From Clostridium algidicarnis DSM 15099 (lineage in GTDB: Bacteria; Bacillota; Clostridia; Clostridiales; Clostridiaceae): a stretch of 64,000 nt of DNA. Positions 37,795 through 46,372 of the stretch are shown piece after piece. Position numbers and translations under genes: made by a program. The stretch covers positions 1 to 64,000 of the forward strand of contig NZ_PTIS01000013.1 in assembly GCF_002934235.1 (NCBI RefSeq), in the 5' to 3' direction. Numbering within the stretch: the first letter of the stretch is position 1; every line of letters starts with the position of its first letter. The notes beneath the pieces are model-generated. The model made no database searches. It had not been told where the DNA came from and worked only from the letters and a program-made list of their open reading frames with translations.

Positions 37795-39627
37795 TTAGGA
37801 AACTACAGTTTTGCTTTCCATTTCTTTTTCCAAAAGAAGCTGATTTGTATAAAGATTATAATAGTAACCCTTTTTCCTTATAAGTTCCCTATGAGTTCCA
37901 TGTTCAGTTATCTTTCCTTTTCCTATAACAAGAATCTTATCTGCTGATACTATGGTTGAAAGCCTATGAGCTACCACAAAGCTTGTTCTATCCGAAAGCA
38001 CTTTTTCTATAGCATTTTGTATCATTCTTTCTGTTTCTGTATCTATAGATGATGTAGCTTCGTCTAGTACAAACAGTGCTGGATTTGCAACTATTGCTCT
38101 TGCAAAGGATATAAGTTGTTTTTCTCCTGTTGAAAGGTTTCCACCACCCTCTCCAACCTCTGAATCATAGCCTTTTTCCATCTTCATTATAAAGCTATGA
38201 GCATTTACAAGTTTTGATGCTCTTTCAATTTCTTCATCTGTAGCTTCAAGCTTTCCATAGATTATATTATCTTTAATAGTTCCACTAAAAAGGTGTGGAC
38301 TTTGAAGCACATAACCTATATTTGATTGTAGCCACAACATAGACCTTTCTCTATAGTCTTTACCATCAATTAATATTTCACCACTTGTAGGTTCATAAAA
38401 TCTACATAATAAATTTACTATAGTGCTTTTTCCTGAACCAGTTTCCCCAACAAGTGCAACAGTTTCTCCTTGCTTTACCTTTAAATTAAAGTTTTCCAAA
38501 ACCTTTTCTCCATTTTTGTATGAAAAACATACATCTTTAAATTCAATGTCTCCATGTATCTTATCCCAGTTTTCTTTTTTAGCATCAAATAAATCTCCAT
38601 ACTTTTCTATTACATCTTCTCTATCCCATATATCTGGCTCTGTTTCTATAAGGGATATTATTCTTTCTGCTGATGCTTGTGCATTTTTAAGTTCTGCAAG
38701 CGTTCCAGCTAGCTGACTTACAGGGTCAAAAAACTGTATAGTATATGAAATAAACATTACAAATGTACCATAAGACAAGGTTCCAGCCATAACACTATTA
38801 CCTCCAAACCATAGCGCAAATCCTGTGCCAATACTTCCCATAGATAAAACAATAGGAAGAAATAACGCAGAAAACATAGCTGCTCTTACGGAGGAATTTC
38901 TCATTTTAGTAGCATCCTCTTTAAATTCATTTAAGTTTTCTTCCTCTCTAACAAGAGTTTTAGTAGTTTTAGCTCCAGATATCTCCTCACTAAAATCTGC
39001 TGTTAACTGAGAGTTTAATTTTCTTACACTTCTATAGGATTTTAATATTTTCTTTTGAAAGTACATTCCTATAAAAAATAATGGAGGTACAACGCACATA
39101 CTTATAAGGGTTAGCTTTACGTTATTATAAAGCATTATTCCTATAAAAGATACCATGAGAACCAAAGCCCACACCATATCTATAAGCCCCCAAGATATGA
39201 TTTCACTAAGCTTTGCCACATCCGACGTCATCCTTGCCATAAGCCATCCTACAGATGAATTATCATAATAAGAAAATGATAATTGTTGAAGCCTTTTGAA
39301 TCCAAGATTCCTTATATGATAGGCAAGGTGAGTTTCAATTTTACCTGCCTGCATTATAAATAGTTTTATATTTAGAACTTGAAAAACAACTATAACAAAA
39401 TAAACTATAGCAAAGGTCTTTATCCCCTCTAAACTCTTACCTACAATAAAATTATCAATAGCATATCTTGTAAGAAGTGGCATTATAGCATCTACCCCTG
39501 CTACTCCTACCATTAAAATTGCTAAAAATATAAGTCCTTTTTTGAATTCAAGAAGATACTTAAAAAACCTCCGCCAAATTCCAATATCCAGCTTTTGTGT
39601 TGATTTATCTTCATCTATTCTAGCCAT
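37795..39627 (-). CDS. ABC exporter half-transporter, catalytically competent subunit
   Basis: 610 residues: six membrane helices (about 30-330), then an ATPase with Walker A GETGSGKST, signature LSTGEKQL, Walker B LFVLDEATSSIDTETE and switch AHRLS. The catalytic Glu is intact, as is usual for one member of a heterodimeric YheI/YheH- or LmrCD-type exporter. The partner encoded upstream has the degenerate site. Substrate unknown. The 5' end lies 72 bases after the partner's stop. Confidence 0.92.
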   Translation of the reverse strand: MARIDEDKSTQKLDIGIWRRFFKYLLEFKKGLIFLAILMVGVAGVDAIMPLLTRYAIDNFIVGKSLEGIKTFAIVYFVIVVFQVLNIKLFIMQAGKIETHLAYHIRNLGFKRLQQLSFSYYDNSSVGWLMARMTSDVAKLSEIISWGLIDMVWALVLMVSFIGIMLYNNVKLTLISMCVVPPLFFIGMYFQKKILKSYRSVRKLNSQLTADFSEEISGAKTTKTLVREEENLNEFKEDATKMRNSSVRAAMFSALFLPIVLSMGSIGTGFALWFGGNSVMAGTLSYGTFVMFISYTIQFFDPVSQLAGTLAELKNAQASAERIISLIETEPDIWDREDVIEKYGDLFDAKKENWDKIHGDIEFKDVCFSYKNGEKVLENFNLKVKQGETVALVGETGSGKSTIVNLLCRFYEPTSGEILIDGKDYRERSMLWLQSNIGYVLQSPHLFSGTIKDNIIYGKLEATDEEIERASKLVNAHSFIMKMEKGYDSEVGEGGGNLSTGEKQLISFARAIVANPALFVLDEATSSIDTETERMIQNAIEKVLSDRTSFVVAHRLSTIVSADKILVIGKGKITEHGTHRELIRKKGYYYNLYTNQLLLEKEMESKTVVS

Positions 39628-39699
39628 TCCATCATCCCCTTTTTACTCTTTAATGCCTTTTTCATAACTCTCTCTAAAGACTTATCTATAATAAAATTT

Positions 39700-41505
39700 T
39701 TATTCATTTAAAGCCTCTTCTTCATCTTCACTAAAAGCATCTAATGAATTTTGTATGTCCCATATTCTTTTATAGATACCATCCTTACTTATAAGTTCTT
39801 TATGATTTCCCATATCTTCAATCTTTCCTTGATTTAAAACTATTATTTTATCTGCATCCATAACTGTTGAAATTCTATGAGATATTATAAATGTAGTGTT
39901 ATCTTTACTTTTCTTTTTTAACTCTTCTCTAATTACCCTGTCTGTTTCTGCATCTACTGCACTTAAGGAGTCATCAAATATTAATATAGGCATGTTTTTT
40001 ATAAGCGTTCTTGCTATTGCAACCCTTTGCCTTTGTCCTCCAGATAGAGTAACCCCCTTTTCTCCAACTACAGTATCATACCCTTTTTCAAAGGAGCTTA
40101 TAACTTCATGCACCGCAGCTGATGTTGCTGCACTTTCGATTTCCCTATCGCTAGAGTCTAATTTAGATATCATAATGTTTTCCTTTATAGTACGTGCATA
40201 AAGAAAAGGCTCTTGTAGCACAATTCCTATATTATTTCTTACCCATTTTCTTTCAATATCTTTAAGCTCTATGCCATCTATTTTTATAGAACCACTGTCA
40301 TAATCATAAAGTCTTAATAAAAGATGCACTAATGATGACTTTCCTGATCCAGTAGGTCCAACTATAGCTATAGTTTCACCTTTTTTAACACTAAAACTTA
40401 AATTTTCAAGTATTTTAGTATCCTTGTCATATTTAAATGACACATTTTCAAAGGTTACCTCACCCTTGATGTCAGGCTTTAAAGATTTACCATATTCCTG
40501 TTCTACTGGTGTTTCAAGAATATTTGTAATTCTTTTAAGAGAAACTGTCATTTTTCCCATATCTGAAAGAATTCTTCCAAGTTGTCTTACAGGCCAAAGT
40601 AACATACCCTCATAGGTATTAAAAACCACTAAAGTTCCAAGACTTATCTCACCTTTATTTGCATAATATATACCGGCAATTAAAACGAGTCCAATTTGAG
40701 TCATACAAAGCAAATCCGATATAGACCAATAATTAGAAAGTAATTTAACTAAGTTAAAATTCAAATCTCTATACTTTCTATTTTGTTTTTCATATTTTTC
40801 TATTTCAAAACTTTGCCTTCCAAAAGCTTTTACCACTCTAACCCCACTTAAATTTTCTTGAAGTACAGAGGTAAGAACCCCTTCTTGTGCGTCAGCCTTT
40901 TCAAAATTGTGCTTAATCTTTTTGAAGAATACATATGAAAATATAAATATAAATGGCACTATTACCATGGCAATCACTGTCATCTTTTTATTTAGTGATA
41001 GCATCATTATAAGTGCAAAGGTTACTATAAATACTGCCCTTCCTATATCCACAAGTTGCACTGCAAAAAATCTTCTAATAGTATCTACATCTGATGTACA
41101 ACGTTGAATTAAATCTCCTGATTCTGAATTCACATGATATCCATAGGGTAAGTTTTGAATATGATCATAAAGTTTTACCCTTATATTTTTAGCAATATTT
41201 TCAGCTGCCTTAGCTGCAAGCTTTCCTCTTAAAAATAAGAAAACCCCTCTTATAACGGTTAGTGTTATTAGAAACAAAGAACATATCCATAAGTTTCTAG
41301 AAAGCACTCCTTTACCACCAAAAAAACCTATAATTTTCTCAATAAATGGTGATGCATTCAAAGGCGTATTTCCGATAATAGAATCTATAGTCGTCTTTAT
41401 AACCATAGGTTCTAGCATAGCTATAAATGTTGATATAGCTATAGAGGCAATTGCCGCAACATATAACAACCTATTTCCTTTAACTAGTTTTAAAAGTTTT
41501 TTCAA
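39700..41505 (-). CDS. ABC exporter half-transporter, degenerate-site subunit
   Basis: About 601 residues with six membrane helices and an ATPase with Walker A GPTGSGKSS, signature LSGGQRQR and Walker B ILIFDDSLSAVDAETD. Asp-Ser replaces Glu-Ala after Walker B, marking the non-catalytic half of a heterodimer; the switch reads SHRIS. I start at TTG 41505 because AAGGGGGG lies 6 nt upstream. An ATG eight codons earlier would put that site inside the gene. The C-terminus is acidic (FSEDEEEALNE). Confidence 0.9.
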   Translation of the reverse strand: MKKLLKLVKGNRLLYVAAIASIAISTFIAMLEPMVIKTTIDSIIGNTPLNASPFIEKIIGFFGGKGVLSRNLWICSLFLITLTVIRGVFLFLRGKLAAKAAENIAKNIRVKLYDHIQNLPYGYHVNSESGDLIQRCTSDVDTIRRFFAVQLVDIGRAVFIVTFALIMMLSLNKKMTVIAMVIVPFIFIFSYVFFKKIKHNFEKADAQEGVLTSVLQENLSGVRVVKAFGRQSFEIEKYEKQNRKYRDLNFNLVKLLSNYWSISDLLCMTQIGLVLIAGIYYANKGEISLGTLVVFNTYEGMLLWPVRQLGRILSDMGKMTVSLKRITNILETPVEQEYGKSLKPDIKGEVTFENVSFKYDKDTKILENLSFSVKKGETIAIVGPTGSGKSSLVHLLLRLYDYDSGSIKIDGIELKDIERKWVRNNIGIVLQEPFLYARTIKENIMISKLDSSDREIESAATSAAVHEVISSFEKGYDTVVGEKGVTLSGGQRQRVAIARTLIKNMPILIFDDSLSAVDAETDRVIREELKKKSKDNTTFIISHRISTVMDADKIIVLNQGKIEDMGNHKELISKDGIYKRIWDIQNSLDAFSEDEEEALNE

Positions 41506-41585
41506 ATTAATCCCCCCTTGTATTGTCATAATAATGTTCCCGTCAAATTAATCTTTTCAAAAAAATTCTAATATGGTTTTTTAAC

Positions 41586-41645
41586 TCAGGTACTAAAATT
41601 AAAATACTCACTTCTTACTTTTTCTTTAACATAATTTTTAATCAT
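41586..41645 (-). CDS. Possible 19-residue leader peptide
   Basis: ATG preceded by AAAAGGAGTGGTAAGT, a strong ribosome binding site, encodes MIKNYVKEKVRSEYFNFST. It lies between a terminator and the ABC exporter operon and could be a leader peptide whose translation tunes expression, or a stand-alone micropeptide. No family is recognised. Confidence 0.4.
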   Translation of the reverse strand: MIKNYVKEKVRSEYFNFST

Positions 41646-41679
41646 ACTTACCACTCCTTTTATATTTTTTGTAAAATAA

Positions 41680-41710
41680 AAAACCGAAGAATGTAATATT
41701 CTACGGCTTT
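41680..41710 (-). terminator. Terminator after the structured leader region
   Basis: On the minus strand AAGCCGTAGAAT pairs with ATTCTTCGGTTT (one mismatch), followed by TTTTATTTT. Confidence 0.7.
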
Positions 41711-41715
41711 AAACG

Positions 41716-41908
41716 CATAAACTGTATCTTAAGTTTAAATAGAGCTCACAATTGATATGAAATCTTGTTTTTAAACTAAAAATTACAACCTTTACCCAGA
41801 GTTACAGTATGTACCTTACAGTGAACTATTATAGGCACGGACTTTAACTTAAGATAAAGTAGCTTTTAGAAGGATAATCTAATCATATATCCTTAAAGCT
41901 AATATAAA
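41716..41908 (-). ncRNA. Candidate structured RNA or leader, unidentified
   Basis: A 10-bp perfect closing stem pairs 41726-41735 with 41846-41855 (AACTTAAGAT and complement), enclosing about 110 nt that contains a smaller hairpin (GTT-AC-GTA with TAC-GT-AAC). A second strong hairpin at 41860-41901 pairs TAGCTTT and AAGGATA with their complements. The region is bounded by terminators at both ends, so it may be an independent small RNA read on the minus strand. I do not recognise a known riboswitch or 6S RNA core. Confidence 0.4.
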
Positions 41909-41936
41909 AAGCCATAGGTACACAACCCATGGCTAT
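41906..41936 (-). terminator. Terminator of the 46-residue gene
   Basis: AGCCATGGG/CCTATGGCT stem followed by TTTTTATATT on the minus strand. Confidence 0.75.
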
Positions 41937-41954
41937 ACATTACTAAATTACAAA

Positions 41955-42095
41955 TTAAAAACGTATACCAAGATCGTGCATGTATAATTTATTAAATTGT
42001 GCTGAAACATTAACATCATGGGCTACTTTATTATTAACAGAACTCACTAAAATGTTCATATCATTGCCTGCTACGAACCTTTGAATCATCAACAT
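41955..42095 (-). CDS. Small protein of 46 residues, unknown function
   Basis: ATG preceded by AAAAAGGAGGTCGTGAAT, a near-ideal ribosome binding site. The 46-residue product begins MLMIQRFVAGNDMNILVSSV and ends YMHDLGIRF. It is soluble with no membrane segment. It has its own terminator, which supports a real gene. No family is recognised. Confidence 0.65.
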   Translation of the reverse strand: MLMIQRFVAGNDMNILVSSVNNKVAHDVNVSAQFNKLYMHDLGIRF

Positions 42096-42186
42096 ATTCA
42101 CGACCTCCTTTTTTTTATTTGTTGTGGTTATTTACCACATAATAATTATATAATGGAAATTAATAAATTGCAACAAAAATTTCAGA

Positions 42187-42972
42187 TTATTCAAAAGAAT
42201 CTTTATTGTGTGTTTGTAGGTTTTCTATGATAGCCTTAAATTTTTTAGGATTAATCTCATGGGTAACGAAGTCCCCCTTATAAAAAAGAGAATAATTAGT
42301 ATAGCAACATGGACTATTTATAGCCTCTTCTCTAGTTTTTAGTCTAACAGCTTCATATATACAATTATTATCCTTTGCTATTTCTTGTTGAACTATATTT
42401 ACGTTATAATCCATAAAAGGACATGCATCAGAATAATATGCTACAAAGCCTCCATTATCATAATAAGAAGTGGCCTCTTTAGCTTTAGGTAAAATCTTAG
42501 GATCCATAGCTTCCTCATTAAATTTTAAGCATAATAGTTCAAAATAAGGCTTAGCTTTATCTACCACTAAAAATTCTTGCTTTAAAAAGAACTTTTTATC
42601 ACTCATAAAGGGCCTTTTCTTATCACTGCATAAAGTAACTATTCCATCTTTACCTTTTGCCTTTGCTTCCTCTATACACTTACTAAGTAGCTCTTTCCCA
42701 TAACCTTTTCCAGCATATCTTCCTGATACCCAAAAACAATTTATCACCATATAATTAGGTGCATTTACTGGAACATATGCTATTTCTGAAGGGCAATATT
42801 CTATAAAAACCTTTGCTCTTTCATCTAACTTTGTAAATTTATATCCATTTTCTATATTGTCTTTAAGCCATTGCTTTTTAAGTTGATAACCATCTTTACA
42901 CTTTTTATCTGAAATAGCACAACATATATGCTCGCTTTCTATGTTTTCTTTAGTTAAAGTAATAAATCCCAT
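42187..42972 (-). CDS. GNAT acetyltransferase with YoaP-like C-terminal domain
   Basis: 261 residues. The N-terminal GNAT domain has the acetyl-CoA loop in VSGRYAGKGYGKELLSKCIEEAK (residues ~82-105). The C-terminal ~80 residues with CPFMDYNVNIVQQEIAK, CCYTNYSLFYKGDF and HEINPKKFKAII match the YoaP domain often fused to such enzymes. Cysteines are abundant (CC pairs at both ends). Acceptor unknown. It sits at the end of a run of minus-strand single genes. Confidence 0.85.
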   Translation of the reverse strand: MGFITLTKENIESEHICCAISDKKCKDGYQLKKQWLKDNIENGYKFTKLDERAKVFIEYCPSEIAYVPVNAPNYMVINCFWVSGRYAGKGYGKELLSKCIEEAKAKGKDGIVTLCSDKKRPFMSDKKFFLKQEFLVVDKAKPYFELLCLKFNEEAMDPKILPKAKEATSYYDNGGFVAYYSDACPFMDYNVNIVQQEIAKDNNCIYEAVRLKTREEAINSPCCYTNYSLFYKGDFVTHEINPKKFKAIIENLQTHNKDSFE

Positions 42973-43061
42973 AAATACCTCCTATAAATAAACAAACTCT
43001 TTATATTGTAGTTATTAATTAATCTGAGATTTCCTCTATATTTTAATTTTAAGTAAAAGTT

Positions 43062-43742
43062 CTATTTACTTCTTAATTCCACTAACTCTTCTTCTGTAAG
43101 ATTACGCCATGTACCAGTATCTATACCCTGGATTTTTATATTAATAATTCGGATACGCTGAAGACTTATCACATTATACCCAAAAGTCTTGGTCATCTTT
43201 CTAATTTGCTTATTAAGCCCTTGAGTAAGTATAATTCTAAAAGTATCTTCACTAATCCTACTTACCATGCAAGGCCTTGTTCGAGCTCCAGAAATTTCTA
43301 CACCTTCTGACATTCCCTTTATAAAAGCATCATCAAAAGCTCTATCCACAGTTACTATATATTCCTTCTCATGGTTATTTTCTGACTCTAAAATCTTATT
43401 TGCAAGGTCACCATCATTAGTCATTAATATTAACCCTTCAGATGCCTTATCTAATCTTCCAATAGGAAAAATGTATTCCTCATAATTCATAAAGCTAATT
43501 ATGTTACCTTCAACTTCCTTTGCCGCAGTACAAGTGATTCCTACAGGTTTATTTAATGCAATATATATCTTATCCTTGGGCAAAAGAGGAGCATCATCAA
43601 TAAGAATATGATCCTCCTTCTCTACCCACTGCCCTTTAATAGCTAACTTTCCATTTACCTTTATTCTACCTTCCTCAATAATTTTATTTGTTTCACTCCT
43701 AGAACAAAACCCATAATTACTAAGAAGTTTATTTATCCTCAT
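43062..43742 (-). CDS. rluF: RluF-type rRNA pseudouridine synthase
   Basis: 226 residues: an N-terminal S4 RNA-binding domain (MRINKLLSNYGFCSRSETNKIIEEGRIKV) and the RsuA/RluB/E/F catalytic domain with the active Asp in GRLDKASEGLILMTNDG. The C-terminal KQIRKMTKTFGYNVISLQRIRI is typical. It converts a uridine of 23S (or tRNA) to pseudouridine. The assignment to RluF rather than RluB/E rests on length and overall pattern. Confidence 0.9.
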   Translation of the reverse strand: MRINKLLSNYGFCSRSETNKIIEEGRIKVNGKLAIKGQWVEKEDHILIDDAPLLPKDKIYIALNKPVGITCTAAKEVEGNIISFMNYEEYIFPIGRLDKASEGLILMTNDGDLANKILESENNHEKEYIVTVDRAFDDAFIKGMSEGVEISGARTRPCMVSRISEDTFRIILTQGLNKQIRKMTKTFGYNVISLQRIRIINIKIQGIDTGTWRNLTEEELVELRSK

Positions 43743-43811
43743 ATTAAAATATCTGTCCTTTCACTTGTATCTGATATATCTAATTCGGCCTACATATAAA
43801 ATACATTAGTA

Positions 43812-44360
43812 TTATTTCCTATTAATAACCTTCACCTGCAAAGATTCAATTACATCTAGTGCTTTTTCATGTAACTCATCATTAAAACTAGCACAAAGTC
43901 TTTCATCAACTATAATCTCTGCATTCCTATATTGTGATTGAAACATAATAACATTGCTTATTACGCACATATTGGTAACCACTCCAACTAGCTCAATTTC
44001 ATTAATATTTTTTCCTATTTCACTAGCTAATTTCACCATGTCCTTGGGCTCTATTCCAAAACCCTCCTTATTATAATGCAATGTAGCTTTCGAGTTTATA
44101 AACTCATTTAATTTTCCATATAACATGTGTCCATCAGTATCCTTTATACAGTGGGAGATTGGCAAAGCTTTACCTTCCCTAGTATCTAAATAATTTTCAT
44201 AATGAGTATCATAAGTAAATAAAACCTTGTCCTTATTTTTAAGATATTCATTTACCTTATTATATATAGGCATTTCTAATGTTTTAGCCTTTATGAATCC
44301 TAATGTACCATCTACGAAGTCATTTTGATAGTCAACAACTACTAATAATTTAGTCATCAT
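43812..44360 (-). CDS. Isochorismatase-like cysteine hydrolase, probably nicotinamidase-related
   Basis: About 182 residues of the isochorismatase/nicotinamidase fold. The catalytic triad is visible as Asp in VVVDYQNDFVDGTLG, Lys in LHYNKEGFG and Cys in GVVTNMCVISNVIM. A nicotinamidase role in NAD salvage is plausible but not certain. Start: AGGAGG lies 5 nt before the ATG at 44360; the next codon is also ATG (44357). Confidence 0.85.
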   Translation of the reverse strand: MMTKLLVVVDYQNDFVDGTLGFIKAKTLEMPIYNKVNEYLKNKDKVLFTYDTHYENYLDTREGKALPISHCIKDTDGHMLYGKLNEFINSKATLHYNKEGFGIEPKDMVKLASEIGKNINEIELVGVVTNMCVISNVIMFQSQYRNAEIIVDERLCASFNDELHEKALDVIESLQVKVINRK

Positions 44361-44473
44361 TAGCACCTCCTAATCCCCATTTTCTCATTATACTAATTAT
44401 TTTACAATACCTAGCTACTTAACATATTAATTATATTCTTCAAAATAATTAATATTATATTGTAATATTTTAC

Positions 44474-45652
44474 TTAATCTTTTGTTAACAGCTTTTTATA
44501 GGTCCTATCAATACCTATAGCACCAATTGGTGCTGTAATTAAAATAGAAAGTACTGCAACTGTAAGAATAGTGTTTCCAGCTAAAACCCCAGCTGAAAGA
44601 GGTATTGAACCAATAGCAGCTTGAACAGTAGCCTTAGGCAAATAGGCTATGGCACAAAAAAGTTTTTCTTTATTTGTAAGCTTAGTTTTTATTAAACATA
44701 TATAAACTCCACATATTCTAAAAATAAGTGCACTTAAAATAAGAATAACTGCCATAAGGCCTGCATCTGAAACAAACCTAATGTCAACGGCAGCGCCTAC
44801 CAGAACAAAAAGCAAAATTTCAGCCCCCACCCATACTTTTGAGAACTTATTAGATAAACGCTTAGCCAAAACCTCGTATTTTTTTAAGATAGTTCCTCCT
44901 AAAGCCATTACTGCTAGTAATCCTGACATAGGAATATAGGATTTAACTTCTGCTTCAAGACTTATAAATAAAAAAGAAACACTAAGAATTATTAATATCT
45001 TTACAGTATCTCTTATATGAAGTTTTTTGAATACAAACACAAGTAAGAGTCCTGATAAAATACCTATAGCTAAGCCAACAACTATGGAAATTGGAACTGC
45101 TACAAGACTTAATACACTAAATCCTCTTCCCTGATACATACCCATAAAAGCTGTAAATAATACAATAACATAGACATCATCTACAGATGCCCCTGCTAAT
45201 ATTAATTGTGGTATGCTTTTTTCCTTACCGTACCCACCCTCCATAACTTTAAGCATCCTAGGCACAACTACCGCTGGGGAAACAGCAGCCAGAACAGTTC
45301 CCATTATAGCAGCCTCTATATATGACACCTTAAAAAGTATTGGAGCAAGTAATGTTATTGCAACAAGTTCAAAGGTAGCTGGTACAAAGCACATCAAAAT
45401 GGCGGGTCTTCCTACCTTTTTTAAATCCTTAACATCTAGTGAAAGACCTGCCCTTGAAAGTATTACAATAAGGGCTATTTGCCTTAGATCCTTAGATATA
45501 TTAAGAATATCTGGTGATATTAAATTTAATACAAAAGGTCCAAGAATAACTCCAGTAATAAGCATACCTAAAATTCCTGGTAACCTAAGTCTATTTAGGA
45601 TACCACTTAATGTGAATCCTATAATAAGAATAAGAGCAAGACTAAATAACAT
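44474..45652 (-). CDS. Sodium (or potassium)/proton antiporter, CPA family
   Basis: 392 residues with about twelve membrane helices: RLRLPGILGMLITGVILGPF at the start, LILAGASVDDVYVIVLFTAF (paired Asp typical of electrogenic CPA2 exchangers) and a last pair of helices. It lacks the cytoplasmic RCK tail. Strong AAAGGAGG site. The long leader contains a terminator hairpin and upstream stem-loops, suggesting ion-responsive transcription termination. Confidence 0.9.
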   Translation of the reverse strand: MLFSLALILIIGFTLSGILNRLRLPGILGMLITGVILGPFVLNLISPDILNISKDLRQIALIVILSRAGLSLDVKDLKKVGRPAILMCFVPATFELVAITLLAPILFKVSYIEAAIMGTVLAAVSPAVVVPRMLKVMEGGYGKEKSIPQLILAGASVDDVYVIVLFTAFMGMYQGRGFSVLSLVAVPISIVVGLAIGILSGLLLVFVFKKLHIRDTVKILIILSVSFLFISLEAEVKSYIPMSGLLAVMALGGTILKKYEVLAKRLSNKFSKVWVGAEILLFVLVGAAVDIRFVSDAGLMAVILILSALIFRICGVYICLIKTKLTNKEKLFCAIAYLPKATVQAAIGSIPLSAGVLAGNTILTVAVLSILITAPIGAIGIDRTYKKLLTKD

Positions 45653-45676
45653 AAAAATCCTCCTTTATTAAAGCAC

Positions 45677-45785
45677 AAAAAAAGCTGATAGCTCCGCAAT
45701 AATATTATTGCAGAAGTCATCAGCTAAATAAGCGGTTTTAGCATTTGCTAAGGGAGTACTTCATTCCCAATAGTGATATTATAAC
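45677..45785 (-). promoter_or_regulatory. Structured leader with terminator ahead of the antiporter gene
   Basis: In transcript order: a TATAAT -10 (45778-45783), GGGA-ATGAAGTAC-TCCC hairpin, TTAGC-AAAT-GCTAA hairpin, AACCGCTTATTT linker, then a long terminator (AGCTGAT..CTTCTGCAATAA with its complement) and eight Ts, ending 20 nt before the ribosome binding site. This is the layout of a transcription-terminating riboswitch. Sodium- or lithium-sensing classes are logical for this gene, but I cannot match a consensus from memory. Confidence 0.5.
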
Positions 45786-45853
45786 ACAATAATATCATAA
45801 TATACACCTTGTTGTGATTAAAATATCATACTTATTGAAATTATACTCTACAC

Positions 45854-45882
45854 TTGACAACGTTTAATATTTGTTATATTCT
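45854..45882 (+). promoter_or_regulatory. Promoter of the flavodoxin operon
   Basis: TTGACA (perfect -35) at 45854-45859 and TATTCT at 45877-45882, separated by 17 nt; the start would lie near 45889, with about 45 nt of leader. Confidence 0.7.
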
Positions 45883-45893
45883 TTAATTGAGAT

Positions 45894-45908
45894 TGATTTT
45901 CATAATCA
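45894..45908 (+). promoter_or_regulatory. Fur-box candidate
   Basis: TGATTTTCATAATCA matches 11 of the 14 specified positions of the 7-1-7 Fur consensus (TGATAATNATTATCA) and sits just after the transcription start. It would shut the flavodoxin operon when iron is plentiful, which is the usual regulation of flavodoxins. Confidence 0.5.
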
Positions 45909-45932
45909 TAAATGTTTAGGGAGGGTATTTAA

Positions 45933-46349
45933 ATGAAAATAGTATATTGGTCTGGAACAGGTAATACAGAAAAGATGGCAAAATTAATTAAACAAGGTAT
46001 TGTAGCTGAAGGTAAAGATGCAGAAACAATATTTGTATCTGATGTAAATATTGATGCTTTATTAGAAGAGGATACTCTAGTCTTAGGCTGCCCATCTATG
46101 GGGAGTGAAGTATTAGAAAAATCAGAATTCCAACCATTTATAGACGAAATTTCAACTAAAGTATCTGGTAAAAAAGTTGCACTTTTTGGTTCTTATGGCT
46201 GGGGAGATGGCGAATGGATGAGGAACTTTGAAGATAAAATGCTAGATTGCGGTTGTACTATTATAGGTACTCCTTTAATAATTCAAAATGAACCAGATGA
46301 TAGTGATAAAGAGTGTATAATTTTTGGAAGAAAAATAGTTACTTCATAA
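45933..46349 (+). CDS. Flavodoxin
   Basis: 138 residues, the classic short clostridial flavodoxin. The FMN phosphate loop is SGTGNTEKMAK near residue 8, and the isoalloxazine loops appear as GCPSMGSEVLE and GSYGWGDGEWM. It carries electrons in place of ferredoxin when iron is scarce. Preceded by a good promoter, a Fur-like box and GGGAGGG, and followed after 23 bases by a DUF3793 gene. Confidence 0.95.
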   Translation: MKIVYWSGTGNTEKMAKLIKQGIVAEGKDAETIFVSDVNIDALLEEDTLVLGCPSMGSEVLEKSEFQPFIDEISTKVSGKKVALFGSYGWGDGEWMRNFEDKMLDCGCTIIGTPLIIQNEPDDSDKECIIFGRKIVTS

Positions 46350-46372
46350 AATAAGTTTGGCGGTGGTATGAA

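Noticed and set aside
41716-41908. 6S RNA
   Set aside because: The region has a closing stem but the rod-like structure with a large central bubble was not evident, so it is left as an unidentified RNA.
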